From positions 186,001 through 250,000 of the forward strand of contig NZ_JNJA01000007.1 in NCBI RefSeq assembly GCF_000702665.1: 64,000 nt of DNA, written 5' to 3'. Under the pieces are notes generated by a model. It was not told where the DNA came from, did no database searches, and worked only from the letters and a program-made list of their open reading frames with translations. Position numbers and translations under genes: made by a program. Below, piece by piece: positions 33,585-43,019 of the stretch (position 1 is the stretch's first letter; every line of letters begins with the position of its first letter). The stretch is from Solidesulfovibrio alcoholivorans DSM 5433 (GTDB taxonomy: Bacteria; Desulfobacterota; Desulfovibrionia; Desulfovibrionales; Desulfovibrionaceae).

Positions 33585-34325
33585 TTACGAAGCGTCTTTT
33601 TCGCCCCGGGTGGCGGCAACCTGCTCGCCGGTGAGGCCGAAGCGGCGGGTGCGGCCCTTGAATTCGGCCAGGACCGCGTCGAGTGCGGCCGGAGTGAAAT
33701 CCGGCCAGAGGGTGTCTGGAAAGGCGAACTCGCTGTAGGCGGACTGCCACAGCAGGTAGCCGGACAGGCGCATTTCGCCGCTGGTGCGGATGATGAGGTC
33801 GGGATCGGGTTGGCCGGCGGTGTAGAGTTCGGCGGCGAGCCTCTCCTCGGTCACGGCCTCGGGCGGCACGCCTTGGGCGATGAGCCGCCGGCAGGCGCGC
33901 AACACCTCTTCGCGGCCGGAATAATTGAGCGCCAGATTGAGCGTCATCTCCGTGCAGTGGGCCGTTTTGCCGATGACGTGGGAGAGTACCTTGCGCGTGG
34001 CCAGGGGCAGGTCGGCCATTTCGCCGAGCACCAGGAAGCGGATGGACTGTTGCAGCAGGGTGTCCAGTTCCCGGTTGAGGAAGCGCACGAGCAGGTCGAA
34101 GAGGAACTTGACCTCGTCGGCCGGGCGTCCCCAGTTCTCCTTGGAAAAGGTGTAGAGCGTCAGGTGGCGGATGCCCAGCTCGCGGCAACGGGTGACCACC
34201 CCGCGGGCGGCTTCGGTGCCGGCCCGGTGGCCTTCGCTGCGGGGCAGACCCCGCGAGGTGGCCCAACGGCCGTTGCCGTCCATGATGATGGCCACGTGCC
34301 TGGGAAGAGACGTGGAATCTGCCAC
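33585..34325 (-). CDS. uppS: Undecaprenyl diphosphate synthase
   Basis: 246 residues. Cis-prenyltransferase motifs: HVAIIMDGNGRWATSRGLPR at residues ~9-28 with the catalytic Asp and the pyrophosphate-binding loop, HRAGTEAARGVVTRCRELGI, LTLYTFSKENWGRP, and DLIIRTSGEMRLSGYLLWQ near the C-terminus. It makes C55 undecaprenyl diphosphate, the lipid carrier for peptidoglycan and O-antigen. GTG start; its first bases overlap the frr stop (TAGTG). It belongs to the rpsB-tsf-pyrH-frr-uppS operon. Confidence 0.95.
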   Translation of the reverse strand: MADSTSLPRHVAIIMDGNGRWATSRGLPRSEGHRAGTEAARGVVTRCRELGIRHLTLYTFSKENWGRPADEVKFLFDLLVRFLNRELDTLLQQSIRFLVLGEMADLPLATRKVLSHVIGKTAHCTEMTLNLALNYSGREEVLRACRRLIAQGVPPEAVTEERLAAELYTAGQPDPDLIIRTSGEMRLSGYLLWQSAYSEFAFPDTLWPDFTPAALDAVLAEFKGRTRRFGLTGEQVAATRGEKDAS

Positions 34326-34879
34326 TAGATCTCCATGATTTCCTTTTCTTTCTTGGCCAGGGCCTCATCGGTCTTGGCGATGTAGGCGTCGGTGAGCTTC
34401 TGGACGTCTTCCTGGCCCTTGTGCTGGTCGTCCTCGCTGATGGCCTTGTCGTTCTTCTTTTTTTTGAGGCCTTCGTTGGCGTCGCGGCGGACGTTGCGCA
34501 CGGCGACCTTGGCCTCTTCGGCGTATTTCTTGGCGACCTTGGCCAGGTCCTTGCGGCGGTCCTCGGTCAGCGGCGGGATCGAGATGCGGATGATCTTGCC
34601 GTCGTTGACCGGGGTGAGCCCGAGGTCGGACTTGAGGATGGCCTTTTCCACGTCGTTGAAGGCCTTGCGGTCCCAGGGCTGGATGGTGATGGTGCGGCTG
34701 TCCGGCGTGGAAACGGACGCGATCTGGTCAAGCGGCGTGGCCGTGCCGTAATAGTCCACGCGCACGCCGTCGAGCAGGCTCGTGGTGGCCCTGCCGGTGC
34801 GCAACCGCGAAAACTCCTTGTCCAGCGACGCAAGCGCCTTTTTCATGCGCTCTTCGGCGTCCTTGAGCACTTCCTGCAT
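34325..34879 (-). CDS. frr: Ribosome recycling factor
   Basis: 184 residues, the usual length. Motifs [80 protein letters not shown] and [20 protein letters not shown] are characteristic. RRF with EF-G splits post-termination ribosomes. It lies two bases after pyrH and overlaps uppS by one base in this operon. Confidence 0.97.
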   Translation of the reverse strand: MQEVLKDAEERMKKALASLDKEFSRLRTGRATTSLLDGVRVDYYGTATPLDQIASVSTPDSRTITIQPWDRKAFNDVEKAILKSDLGLTPVNDGKIIRISIPPLTEDRRKDLAKVAKKYAEEAKVAVRNVRRDANEGLKKKKNDKAISEDDQHKGQEDVQKLTDAYIAKTDEALAKKEKEIMEI

Positions 34880-34880
34880 G

Positions 34881-35603
34881 TCACTCGTCTCCTTTGACCA
34901 CGGTGCCCACCGGCTCCCCGGTCAGCACGCGGGCCAGATTGCCGGACGTGAACATGTTGAAGACCACGATGGGCAGATTGTTGTCCATGGCGAGGCTTAT
35001 GGCCGTGGTATCCATGACGCGAAGCCTTTTTCCCAGCACGTCCATGTAGGTTAGCGTGTCGAATTTGACGGCGTCGGCATGCTTGGCCGGGTCCTTGTCG
35101 TAGACGCCGTCGACCTTGGTCCCCTTGAGGATGGCGTCGGCCTTGAGTTCCATGGCCCGAAGCGCCGCGGCGGTATCCGTGGTGAAGTACGGATTGCCGG
35201 TTCCGGCGGCGCAGATGACCACCCTGCCCTTTTCCAGGTGCCGCAGGGCCCGGCGGCGGATATAGGGCTCGCAGACCTCGCGCATGGTGATGGCCGACAT
35301 GACGCGGGTGGAAAGTCCCTGCTTCTCCAGGCCTTCCTGCACGGCCAGGGCGTTGAGGACCGTGGCCAGCATGCCCATATAGTCGGCCGAGGCCCTGTCC
35401 ATGCCGGCGGCCTGGTCCGAGACGCCGCGAAAAATGTTGCCGCCGCCGATGACCAGGGAGATCCTGGCGCCGGCCGCCGCGGCATCGACGATGTCCCGGC
35501 AGAAATTGGTGATGGTCAGGTTGTCGATCCCGAAGGGTCGTCCCCCGGCCAACGCCTCGCCACTGATCTTAAGCAAAACCTGGGAAAACCGCAATTTCGA
35601 CAT
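34881..35603 (-). CDS. pyrH: UMP kinase
   Basis: 240 residues from [20 protein letters not shown]. Motifs: the LKISGEAL phosphate-binding loop, [80 protein letters not shown]. It phosphorylates UMP to UDP and is usually allosterically regulated. It follows tsf across a terminator-like hairpin and precedes frr by one base. Confidence 0.96.
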   Translation of the reverse strand: MSKLRFSQVLLKISGEALAGGRPFGIDNLTITNFCRDIVDAAAAGARISLVIGGGNIFRGVSDQAAGMDRASADYMGMLATVLNALAVQEGLEKQGLSTRVMSAITMREVCEPYIRRRALRHLEKGRVVICAAGTGNPYFTTDTAAALRAMELKADAILKGTKVDGVYDKDPAKHADAVKFDTLTYMDVLGKRLRVMDTTAISLAMDNNLPIVVFNMFTSGNLARVLTGEPVGTVVKGDE

Positions 35604-35663
35604 GGAACCCCCCTGGGTTGCGGGCGGAAGGGGGACGGCCGACGGGCCGCCCCCGACAAGCAT

Positions 35664-35694
35664 GCAAAAAAAACGGGCCTTGCGGCCCGTTTCA
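35664..35694 (-). terminator. Terminator or attenuator between tsf and pyrH
   Basis: Minus strand GAAACGGGCC-gcaa-GGCCCGTTT followed by a run of T. It would lower expression of pyrH-frr-uppS relative to rpsB-tsf, as is common in this operon. Confidence 0.85.
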
Positions 35695-35712
35695 AAGTCG
35701 GTGCGCGACGGC

Positions 35713-36318
35713 CTAGGCGGCGTCCTCGCCAAGGGCCATGCGCGTGAAGCGCCCGATCTGCACGTTCTCGCCGAGCACGCCGACGAGCTCGTTGAGCAGG
35801 TCCTTGATCGAGACCTTGTCGTCCTTGATGAAGGGCTGCTCAAGCAGGCAGATTTCCTTGTAGAACTTTTTCACGCGGCCCTCGACGATCTTCTCGGCAA
35901 TGGCTTCGGGCTTGCCCTCTTCCATGGCCTGGTGCTTGAAGATCTCCTTCTCCTTGGCGAGCAGGTCGGCGGGCACCTCCTCGGAGGACAGGCACACCGG
36001 GTTGGCGGCGGCGATCTGCATGGCCACGTTTTTGGCGAACTCCAGGAAGCGCTCGGAGCGGGCGACGAAGTCCGTCTCGCACTTGATCTCGACCATGACG
36101 CCGAGCTTGCCGTTGGAGTGGATATAGGAACCGATCACGCCTTCGGAGGTGGCGCGGCCGGCGCGCTTCTGGGCCTTGGACAGGCCTTTCTCGCGCAGCC
36201 AGGCAACGGCCTTTTCCTCGTCGCCGGAGCATTCGGTCAGGGCTTTCTTGCAGTCCATCATGCCCGCGCCGGTCTTGTCGCGCAGGGCTTTTACGGAGCT
36301 TGCGGTAATATCGGCCAT
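35713..36318 (-). CDS. tsf: Elongation factor Ts, short form
   Basis: 201 residues, the shorter type found in many deltaproteobacteria. The N-terminal UBA-like domain has [20 protein letters not shown] and the nucleotide-exchange core [20 protein letters not shown] and [20 protein letters not shown]; the end is [22 protein letters not shown]-Ts exchanges GDP for GTP on EF-Tu. It follows rpsB by 12 bp and is followed by an intrinsic hairpin. Confidence 0.96.
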   Translation of the reverse strand: MADITASSVKALRDKTGAGMMDCKKALTECSGDEEKAVAWLREKGLSKAQKRAGRATSEGVIGSYIHSNGKLGVMVEIKCETDFVARSERFLEFAKNVAMQIAAANPVCLSSEEVPADLLAKEKEIFKHQAMEEGKPEAIAEKIVEGRVKKFYKEICLLEQPFIKDDKVSIKDLLNELVGVLGENVQIGRFTRMALGEDAA

Positions 36319-36330
36319 GGGGAGGTCCTC

Positions 36331-37119
<789 letters not shown>

Positions 37120-37217
37120 GGGATCTCCTTGGGTTTTTCCTCCGCTTCGCAGGCGAGCCACCGGACCGCCCGGCACCCAGGAAAAAAGGCGAAGCGTGTG
37201 TTTTCGGGAAACGACGG

Positions 37218-37246
37218 TTTGTAGGCCGCTTCAAAAAAAAAAGCAA
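37218..37246 (-). promoter_or_regulatory. Candidate promoter for the rpsB operon
   Basis: Minus strand TTGCTT (-35), 17 bp, TACAAA (-10), about 100 bp upstream of the rpsB ATG. A T-run lies between the boxes. Score is moderate. Confidence 0.4.
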
Positions 37247-37322
37247 GGGGGCAGCGCCCGGCCGCGTTGACACGCCCGCCCCGCGCCGGCTACCCAGCCG
37301 CAACCCTCCGAAGGAGCAAAGA

Positions 37323-38486
37323 GTGCGCATCGAGCTGCACGCGGGACTGAAAAAAACAGGCTCAACGGCCATCCAGGTCGCCCTGGCCCGCAACGCCCAA
37401 GCGCTACGCCGCCAGGGCGCGTTCGTGCCGGAAACGGAATTTTCCCAGGCAGGCGCGGCCACGCGCACCTCGGGCAACGCCTACGCCTACGCCCTGACTG
37501 CGGCGGAGGCCGCCATCGACCCTGCGGGCGCTGCGGCGCGCGTGGCGCAGCTTGCCGCGGCGCACGCCGCCGCAGCCACGGCTGCCGGCTGCGACCGGCT
37601 GCTCCTTTCCTCGGAAGCCCTGTGCGCCCTGCCCCGGGCCGGCTGGCAGGCCCTGGCAGAGGGGTGCGGCAGCGTCGGGGCGCGCGTGCGCTGCATCGTT
37701 TTCGAGCGCGACCCGTACGCCTGGTTTTTTTCCGTGTGGCTGCAGGCGCTCAAGCGCGATGGCTGCCCGCACTGGCTGGACGCGGCGCTCGCCGGCAACG
37801 AGGAAGGCTACCTGCGGCCGCTGCTGACGCGCCGTGTCCTGGAGGGACTCGGCACGGACGCGTTCGAGACCCTCTTTCTCGATTACGACGCCTGCCGTGG
37901 CGACGCCGCCGGGGCCTTCGCCGCCGCCCTGGGGCTCGCCCTGCCCGAGGCAGGGCCACCGGCCCGGTACAACCGGTCGCTGACGGCCGACGAGGTCTTC
38001 GCCTTCCTCGCGTGCAACCGGGCAAGCGGCGGCAACATGAAGCTGTGTCAGGAGCTGTGCGACAAGTACGTCCGCGGCGACGCCGACCGGGAGCCGTTTT
38101 TTTTCTTCGATCCCGCAGTGCAGGCGCGCATTCACGCCTTTCTCGCGGCCCACGGCGCGGACCGGCCCAAGGCGGCCTACGCCGGCGCGCCCAACCTGAC
38201 CGAGGCGGCCCTTGCGGCGGGCGTGGCGCCCCTGGCGCGGCTCGTTGCCGCCATGCTCGGCGACGCCGTGGCCCATTTCCGGGATTTTTCCGGCTCGGTC
38301 GCGGCCCTGGCCCTGCACAAGGCCCGCCATTTCGCCGCCTCGCCGGCCCGGACACTGGTCCCGGACGACTTCGACGTCCTGTGCTACCTGATCGCCAATC
38401 CCGACGTGCTGGCCGCGGACTGCGACCCCTACCGGCATTTCGTGGAATGCGGCCAGCGCGAAGGCCGCACGTACCGGCGCTTTTAA
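37323..38486 (+). CDS. Sulfotransferase-like protein with C-terminal glycan-type repeat
   Basis: 387 residues, GTG start with RBS AAGGAGC. The N-terminal P-loop-like element RIELHAGLKKTGSTAIQVAL matches the PAPS-binding start of sulfotransferases (LHAGLPKTGTTSIQ), and LLSSEALCALP and VRCIVFERDPYAWFFSVWLQ fit the core. The last ~45 residues (DDFDVLCYLIANPDVLAADC, then DPYRHFVECGQREGRTYRRF) look like the NPDV.....DP..H....G..EGR repeat attached to glycosyltransferases. The substrate is likely a surface polysaccharide, by inference. It is divergent from rpsB and may be horizontally acquired, judged from its isolated position. Confidence 0.7.
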   Translation: MRIELHAGLKKTGSTAIQVALARNAQALRRQGAFVPETEFSQAGAATRTSGNAYAYALTAAEAAIDPAGAAARVAQLAAAHAAAATAAGCDRLLLSSEALCALPRAGWQALAEGCGSVGARVRCIVFERDPYAWFFSVWLQALKRDGCPHWLDAALAGNEEGYLRPLLTRRVLEGLGTDAFETLFLDYDACRGDAAGAFAAALGLALPEAGPPARYNRSLTADEVFAFLACNRASGGNMKLCQELCDKYVRGDADREPFFFFDPAVQARIHAFLAAHGADRPKAAYAGAPNLTEAALAAGVAPLARLVAAMLGDAVAHFRDFSGSVAALALHKARHFAASPARTLVPDDFDVLCYLIANPDVLAADCDPYRHFVECGQREGRTYRRF

Positions 38487-38507
38487 GGGAAGAGAGAGGA
38501 CGGGGGA

Positions 38508-38557
38508 AACGCCTCCGGCGGCCAAAGGGCTACCGCCCTCTGGACTCCCTTAAGGGT
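38508..38557 (+). repeat. Dispersed palindromic repeat, copy 3
   Basis: Plus strand: AACGCCTCCGGCGGCCAAAG, then GGGC-taccg-GCCC-type arms and TGGACTCCC, matching the core and spacing of the copies at 19870 and 44683. It lies after the sulfotransferase-like gene, before the FAH gene on the other strand. Confidence 0.7.
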
Positions 38558-38646
38558 TCCACGGCATTGCCATTCCAGCCCTTGCCGAAGTTGGGAAACC
38601 GAGCTGTTGTGAAAACCTGGAGACTCTCGCAGCCGGGGACCGGGCG

Positions 38647-39417
38647 TTACTGGAGCGGCCCGCTCTCGGCCTCGCCCCGGGCGGCATTTATCAGCACACC
38701 CACGGCGTCGATCTCCACCCGCACCTCGTCACCCGGGGCGAGCACCCCGCCGCCGGCCGGCGAACCGGTGAGGATCACGTCCCCGGGCAGCAGGGTCATG
38801 ATGGTGGAGACGAAGCTGACCAGGGCAAACGGCGAAAGCACCATGTCCGCGGTGGTCGCGTCCTGGACCACGGCGTCGTTGATGCAGGTGCGCAGGCGCA
38901 GCCCCGTGGGATCGGCCACGGACGTCTCGATCCAGGGACCGATGGGGGCAAAGGTGTCGTAGCCCTTGGCCCGGCCCACGGGGCCGTCGGCGAGCAGGTC
39001 TCCCGCCGTGACGTCGTTGGCGCAGGAAAAGCCGAACAGGCAGCGCGGCACGGCCTCGGGGGCGATGTCGCGACAGGCCCGGCCGAGCACCAGCGCCAGT
39101 CCGCCCCAGGCCTCCACCCGGTTCACGGCCCGGGGCAGGCGGATGGCCTCGCCGCTGCCGATGATGGCCGAGGGGGGCTTTAAAAACAGCATCGGCGCGT
39201 CGCCGTCGTCGCGGCCGAGTTCGCGCAGCCGGCCGCGGAAATTGCCCTGCGCGCAGACCACCTTGGACGGAGCCACGGGCGGCAGCACCGAGACCTCGGA
39301 CAGGGGCGTCGTTTCCGGCAGCCCGAGAGTGGGGTCCAGGCAACGCACGGCCCGTTCCTCGAAGAGCAACTGGCCGTAGAAGGTGGTATCCCCCCGGCGC
39401 ACGCGCAGCACTTTCAT
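38647..39417 (-). CDS. Fumarylacetoacetate hydrolase (FAH) family protein
   Basis: 256 residues; ATG at 39417 (MKVLRVRRGDTTFYGQLLFE) is preferred over a TTG two codons upstream. Family features: SKVVCAQGNFRGRLRELGRD, MLFLKPPSAIIGSGEAIRLP, VEAWGGLALVLGRACRDIAP, FGFSCANDVTAGDLLADGPV, KGYDTFAPIGPWIETSV, and GDVILTGSPAGGGVLAPGDE. In FAH enzymes an E-x-E triad and Asp bind divalent metal; here the first acidic ligand region reads VEAWGGLALVLG, where the usual HYEAEL/E motif is altered to WGGLAL, so activity may differ. It is alone on its strand, 114 bp downstream of rnj. Confidence 0.8.
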   Translation of the reverse strand: MKVLRVRRGDTTFYGQLLFEERAVRCLDPTLGLPETTPLSEVSVLPPVAPSKVVCAQGNFRGRLRELGRDDGDAPMLFLKPPSAIIGSGEAIRLPRAVNRVEAWGGLALVLGRACRDIAPEAVPRCLFGFSCANDVTAGDLLADGPVGRAKGYDTFAPIGPWIETSVADPTGLRLRTCINDAVVQDATTADMVLSPFALVSFVSTIMTLLPGDVILTGSPAGGGVLAPGDEVRVEIDAVGVLINAARGEAESGPLQ

Positions 39418-39438
39418 GGCCAAGCCCCCTTCGGCGTA

Positions 39439-39533
39439 TTGCGACCCTCAAAAAACACGTCAGTATTTTTTGAGAAAAAACAGCTAGATAATAACCCCAT
39501 AAATACTGCCGGCTTCTTCGAGGACGCGGCCCT
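39439..39533 (-). repeat. Element E1: AT-rich hairpin with conserved GTATTTTTT and CTTCTTCGAGG
   Basis: 39447-39474 forms CTCAAAAAACAC-gtca-GTATTTTTTGAG (12 bp stem with one mismatch). About 66 bp further lies CTTCTTCGAGGACGCG. A diverged counterpart with both parts is at 52756-52853. Here it sits 3' of rnj and could act as its terminator. Confidence 0.5.
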
Positions 39534-41187
39534 AGAGCGTGATGACCAGCGGCACCACGACGGGATCGCGTTCCAGGACCTTGCGGAAGAAGCGACGCAA
39601 CGCCGAGCGGATGCGCTCCGTCAGGAGGTCCGACTGGCCCGGCCGCACGTTTTCGAAGATATCGAGCACGATGCATTTGGCGTCTTCGAGCACGTGGCTG
39701 TAGTGCTGCTCGAAGACGAAGCCCTTGGACAGAATGTTGGGCCCAAACGTCAGCTCGCCGGATTTTTCGTCCACCACGAGCACGACGATGACAAGGCCCT
39801 CGCCGGCGAGCAACTGGCGTTCCTTGAGCACCGTGACGCCCACGTCGCCCACGCCCTTGCCGTCCACGTAGATGTGTTCGACCGGGATGGCGTCTTCCAG
39901 GCGCACGAGCCCGTCGCAAAAGGTCACGGGCTGCCCGTCCTCGATGACCAGGGCCCGCTCCGGGGCCACGCCACAGCTGACGCCGATGCGGGCGTGCTTG
40001 ACCAGATGGCGGTACTCGCCGTGCACGGGGATGAAATACTTCGGGGACACGGTCTCAAGCATCAGGCGCAGTTCGTCGCCGTGGGCGTGGCCCGAGGCGT
40101 GGATGGCCTGCACGCTCTCGTAGAGCACCTCGGCCCCGAGCTTGTAGAGGCGGTTGATAAGCCGCGTGATGGCGCGGATGTTGCCCGGGATGAAGCGCGA
40201 GGACAAAATGACGGTGTCGCCTTTTTGCGCCTTGATCTGGCGGTGCTCGCCATACGCCAGCCGGGACAGGGCCGAAAGCGGCTCACCCTGGGAGCCGGTC
40301 ACGAGCAGCACCACCTTTTCGTCGGGAAGGCTCGGCAGTTCGTCGAGGCTGGCCTCGGTTCCCGGCGGCACGCGCAGATGCCCCAGTTCCCGGGCGATCT
40401 CGATATTGGAGAAAAGCGACTTGCCCGAGACCGCCACCTTGCGGCCGCAGGCGTGGGCGAGGTCGTAGATCTCCTGCATGCGCTGGATGTGGCTCGAAAA
40501 AAGCGTCACCACGATGCGCCCGGCCGCGTCCCGGAAGATGTTGCCGAGCGCGGACTTGATCTCCCGCTCGGCCAGGGCGAAGCCCTCGCGCTCGGCGTTG
40601 GTGGAATCGGACAGCAAAAGCATCACGCCCGGCTCGCTGAAGGCCTTGATGGCCGGCAGGTCCGTGGCGTGGCCGTCGAGCGGCGTGCGGTCGATCTTGA
40701 AGTCGCCCGTGTGCACGATGCGTCCGGCCGGCGTCTCGATGCCCAGCGCAAAGCCCTCGACGATGGAATGGCACACCGGGAAAAATGTGATCCTGAAATC
40801 GCCGAGCGCAATGGTCTGGCCGCCCTTCACGGGCTCGAACCGCGTGAACTCCTTGAGGTTGTGCTCCTCGAGCTTCTTGGCGGCCAAGGCCAGGGTGAAA
40901 GCCGAGCCGTAAAGCGGCGCGTCGCAGGAACGCATAAGCCACGGCAAGGCCCCGATATGGTCCTCGTGGCCGTGGGTGAGCAAAATCCCCTTGAGCTTGT
41001 CCTTGTTGGCCAAGAGGAAATCGAAACGCGGAATGACCACGTCGATGCCGAACAGGGAGTCGTCGGGGAACATCAGGCCGCAGTCCACGACGATCATCGA
41101 ATCGCCGCTGACCATGGCCATACAGTTGAGCCCGATTTCGCCAAGGCCCCCCAAGGGGTAGAGGGTCACGGCGGATTTGGCGTTCAT
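39532..41187 (-). CDS. rnj: Ribonuclease J
   Basis: 551 residues from MNAKSAVTLYPLGGLGEIGL; the ATG overlaps the plsC stop (ATGA). The metallo-beta-lactamase core has HGHEDHIG (residues ~72-79), HTGDFKIDRTPLDG and SDSTNAEREGFALAEREI; the beta-CASP part has IRAITRLINRLYKLGAEVLY, then SGHAHGDELRLMLETVSPKY and FIPVHGEYRHLVKHARIG. This is a dual exo-/endo-RNase involved in mRNA decay and rRNA processing, with RNase E absent in many deltaproteobacteria. Its C-terminus ends VVVPLVITL, of normal length. Confidence 0.95.
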   Translation of the reverse strand: MNAKSAVTLYPLGGLGEIGLNCMAMVSGDSMIVVDCGLMFPDDSLFGIDVVIPRFDFLLANKDKLKGILLTHGHEDHIGALPWLMRSCDAPLYGSAFTLALAAKKLEEHNLKEFTRFEPVKGGQTIALGDFRITFFPVCHSIVEGFALGIETPAGRIVHTGDFKIDRTPLDGHATDLPAIKAFSEPGVMLLLSDSTNAEREGFALAEREIKSALGNIFRDAAGRIVVTLFSSHIQRMQEIYDLAHACGRKVAVSGKSLFSNIEIARELGHLRVPPGTEASLDELPSLPDEKVVLLVTGSQGEPLSALSRLAYGEHRQIKAQKGDTVILSSRFIPGNIRAITRLINRLYKLGAEVLYESVQAIHASGHAHGDELRLMLETVSPKYFIPVHGEYRHLVKHARIGVSCGVAPERALVIEDGQPVTFCDGLVRLEDAIPVEHIYVDGKGVGDVGVTVLKERQLLAGEGLVIVVLVVDEKSGELTFGPNILSKGFVFEQHYSHVLEDAKCIVLDIFENVRPGQSDLLTERIRSALRRFFRKVLERDPVVVPLVITL

Positions 41188-41900
41188 TGTCGCATCTCCT
41201 GGTAGGCCGCGTCCATACGGGCCCAAAGGTCGTTTTTAAAGGCCTCACGCTCCTTGAGCGTGTACGTGTCGTGGGGATTGAACGGCGGCAAGGCGCGCAC
41301 GGTCACATGCGCTGCGCGCACCCATTTGCCGTGCTTGGGCAGGATGCGGGCCGAGCCCGTGACGATCAGCGGCGCGACCCTGGCCCGGCACTTGAGGGCC
41401 ACGATCATGCCGCCGGTCTTGAACGGACCCAGGCAGCACGGGTCCATGCCGCGGGTGCCTTCGGGAAAGACGAGCAGGCCCACACCCCGGTCGACGAGGT
41501 CCGTGGCCTCCTTGATGGATTCCATGGCCTTGCGGCGGTTCTGCCGGTCGATGGCCACATGCCCCACCCGGCGCATGGCCGGGCCGAACACGGGGATGGA
41601 GAAAAGGCTTTCCTTGGCCAGAAAACGGAAGTTGAACCCCGAAAGCACGGAAAAAAGAATCGGGATGTCCATGTGGCTCTGGTGGTTGGCCATGAACACG
41701 TAGGTTTCGCCCGGGGTCAGGGCCGAGAGGTCGACCGTGACGCGCACGCCGGCACACCAGACAAGCGTCCTGGCCCAAACGCCTTCCAGGCGATGGGAAA
41801 GCGCCCCGTTGCGGCCGACGCGGGCGAAGAGCCAGCACAGGGAGCTGAAAAACAGGGTCACGGGGACCAGGCACAGGGCAAAAAAAAGGGATCGGATCAT
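41184..41900 (-). CDS. plsC: 1-acylglycerol-3-phosphate O-acyltransferase
   Basis: 238 residues. An N-terminal membrane anchor (LFFALCLVPVTLFFSSLCWL) precedes the acyltransferase core with NHQSHMDIPI (the HX4D catalytic motif), FRFLAKESLFSIPVFG, and LLVFPEGTRGMDPCCLGPFK (substrate-binding FPEGTR). It makes phosphatidate from lysophosphatidate in phospholipid synthesis. Start ATG at 41900; a small upstream extension is possible. Coupled to rnj by a 4 bp overlap. Confidence 0.9.
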   Translation of the reverse strand: MIRSLFFALCLVPVTLFFSSLCWLFARVGRNGALSHRLEGVWARTLVWCAGVRVTVDLSALTPGETYVFMANHQSHMDIPILFSVLSGFNFRFLAKESLFSIPVFGPAMRRVGHVAIDRQNRRKAMESIKEATDLVDRGVGLLVFPEGTRGMDPCCLGPFKTGGMIVALKCRARVAPLIVTGSARILPKHGKWVRAAHVTVRALPPFNPHDTYTLKEREAFKNDLWARMDAAYQEMRQ

Positions 41901-42093
41901 GCCGGGCAATTCCAGGGTTGACGGTGACCCGGCAAAACGTCGCTGGCCGGGCGGCTCGCATACTAGGTGCGGCGGCGGAAAAAATCCAGCCTCGACAGCG
42001 GGAACCACAGGATCTCGCGTCGCTTGCATCGGTTATCCTTTTTTGGCAACACCGCTTGACACGGTCCCGGCCGCGCGGGCCAAGGGAGAAATC

Positions 42094-42489
42094 ATGAAGA
42101 TTCTCATCGTCGATGACGATCATGTGTCGCAAATAGCGCTTTCCGCCACATTATCCCGCTTTGGCGAATGCAGCTGTGAGAGCAACGGCCGCGACGGGGT
42201 GTCCCGGTTTACGGAAGCCCTGGACGCCGGAGCCCCTTTCGACCTCGTCTTCATGGACATCCAGATGCCGGTCATGGACGGCCAGTCCGCGCTTTGCGCC
42301 ATCCGCGACCTGGAACGGGAACGCCAGGTCGCCCCGGGCAAGGAAGCCAAGGCGGTGATGATCACCTGCCACGACGACATCAAAAACATCAGTACCTCCT
42401 TTTTTCGCGGCCAGGTGACCTGCTACTTCACCAAGCCCATCGACCTGCGGGCCATGGTGGAGGAATTGCAACGGGAAGGGTTACTCTAG
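42094..42489 (+). CDS. Single-domain response regulator
   Basis: 131 residues with RBS AAGGGAG. MKILIVDDDHVSQIALSATL gives the acidic pocket, LVFMDIQMPVMDGQSAL the phospho-acceptor Asp, MITCHDD the Thr position, and CYFTKPIDLRAM the Lys. No DNA-binding or enzyme output domain follows, as in CheY/Spo0F. It probably relays phosphate between kinases or binds a target. The partner kinase is not adjacent; the hybrid kinase at 30152 is a possible but unsupported candidate. Confidence 0.9.
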   Translation: MKILIVDDDHVSQIALSATLSRFGECSCESNGRDGVSRFTEALDAGAPFDLVFMDIQMPVMDGQSALCAIRDLERERQVAPGKEAKAVMITCHDDIKNISTSFFRGQVTCYFTKPIDLRAMVEELQREGLL

Positions 42490-42625
42490 ACGAGCGTGTT
42501 CCCCAATTTATTGAAAAAAGATTTTACATCGACACAAAGACCAGCTAGGCCAGGGGCATGGTCCCATCATCCCTTGCGCCCCATGCCGCAGCTACGGGCG
42601 CGAGTCCTTTTCGAGGAGATCGTCC

Positions 42626-42934
42626 ATGTCGCTGAAAAAAAAGCCCCTGAAAAGCAAACCCGTCTGCAAAGTAACCTTCACCCTGGCCAAGGAACAGGCC
42701 AAGGGCGCGGCCAACGTGCATCTGGTCGGGGAATTCAATGACTGGGAAATCGGCTCCACGGCCATGCGCAAACAAAAGGATGGTTCGTTCACGGTCACCG
42801 TCGACCTGCCCACGGGCCGCGAATACCAGTTCCGTTATCTCATCGACGGCGACGCCTGGATCAGCGATCCCGAAGCGGACAAATACGCCTTTTCGCCCTT
42901 TGGCGATTGCGAAAATTCCGTGGTCACGGTCTGA
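42626..42934 (+). CDS. Stand-alone CBM48/AMPK-glycogen-binding-type domain
   Basis: 102 residues, RBS GAGGAGA. After a Lys-rich start the sequence shows a CBM48 pattern: CKVTFTLAKEQAKGAANVHL, VGEFNDWEIGSTAMRKQKDG, SFTVTVDLPTGREYQFRYLI, DGDAWISDPEADKYAFSPFG. The conserved FNDW binding-site segment and R(Y)L(I)DG are present. In amylases and AMPK this module binds glycogen or maltodextrin; here it is a free protein. Followed by a glycosyltransferase gene. The function is inferred from fold only. Confidence 0.8.
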   Translation: MSLKKKPLKSKPVCKVTFTLAKEQAKGAANVHLVGEFNDWEIGSTAMRKQKDGSFTVTVDLPTGREYQFRYLIDGDAWISDPEADKYAFSPFGDCENSVVTV

Positions 42935-43019
42935 TCCGTCCGACTGACGGCGATCTTTCACGTCGGAGGGGGCATGGCGACAAGCCTGCTCCCCCCGCCC
43001 CATCCCCCACGGCCGCCGG

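Noticed and set aside
42050-42080. Perfect TTGACA (-35) near 42055 before the response regulator
   Set aside because: No acceptable -10 at 15-19 bp.
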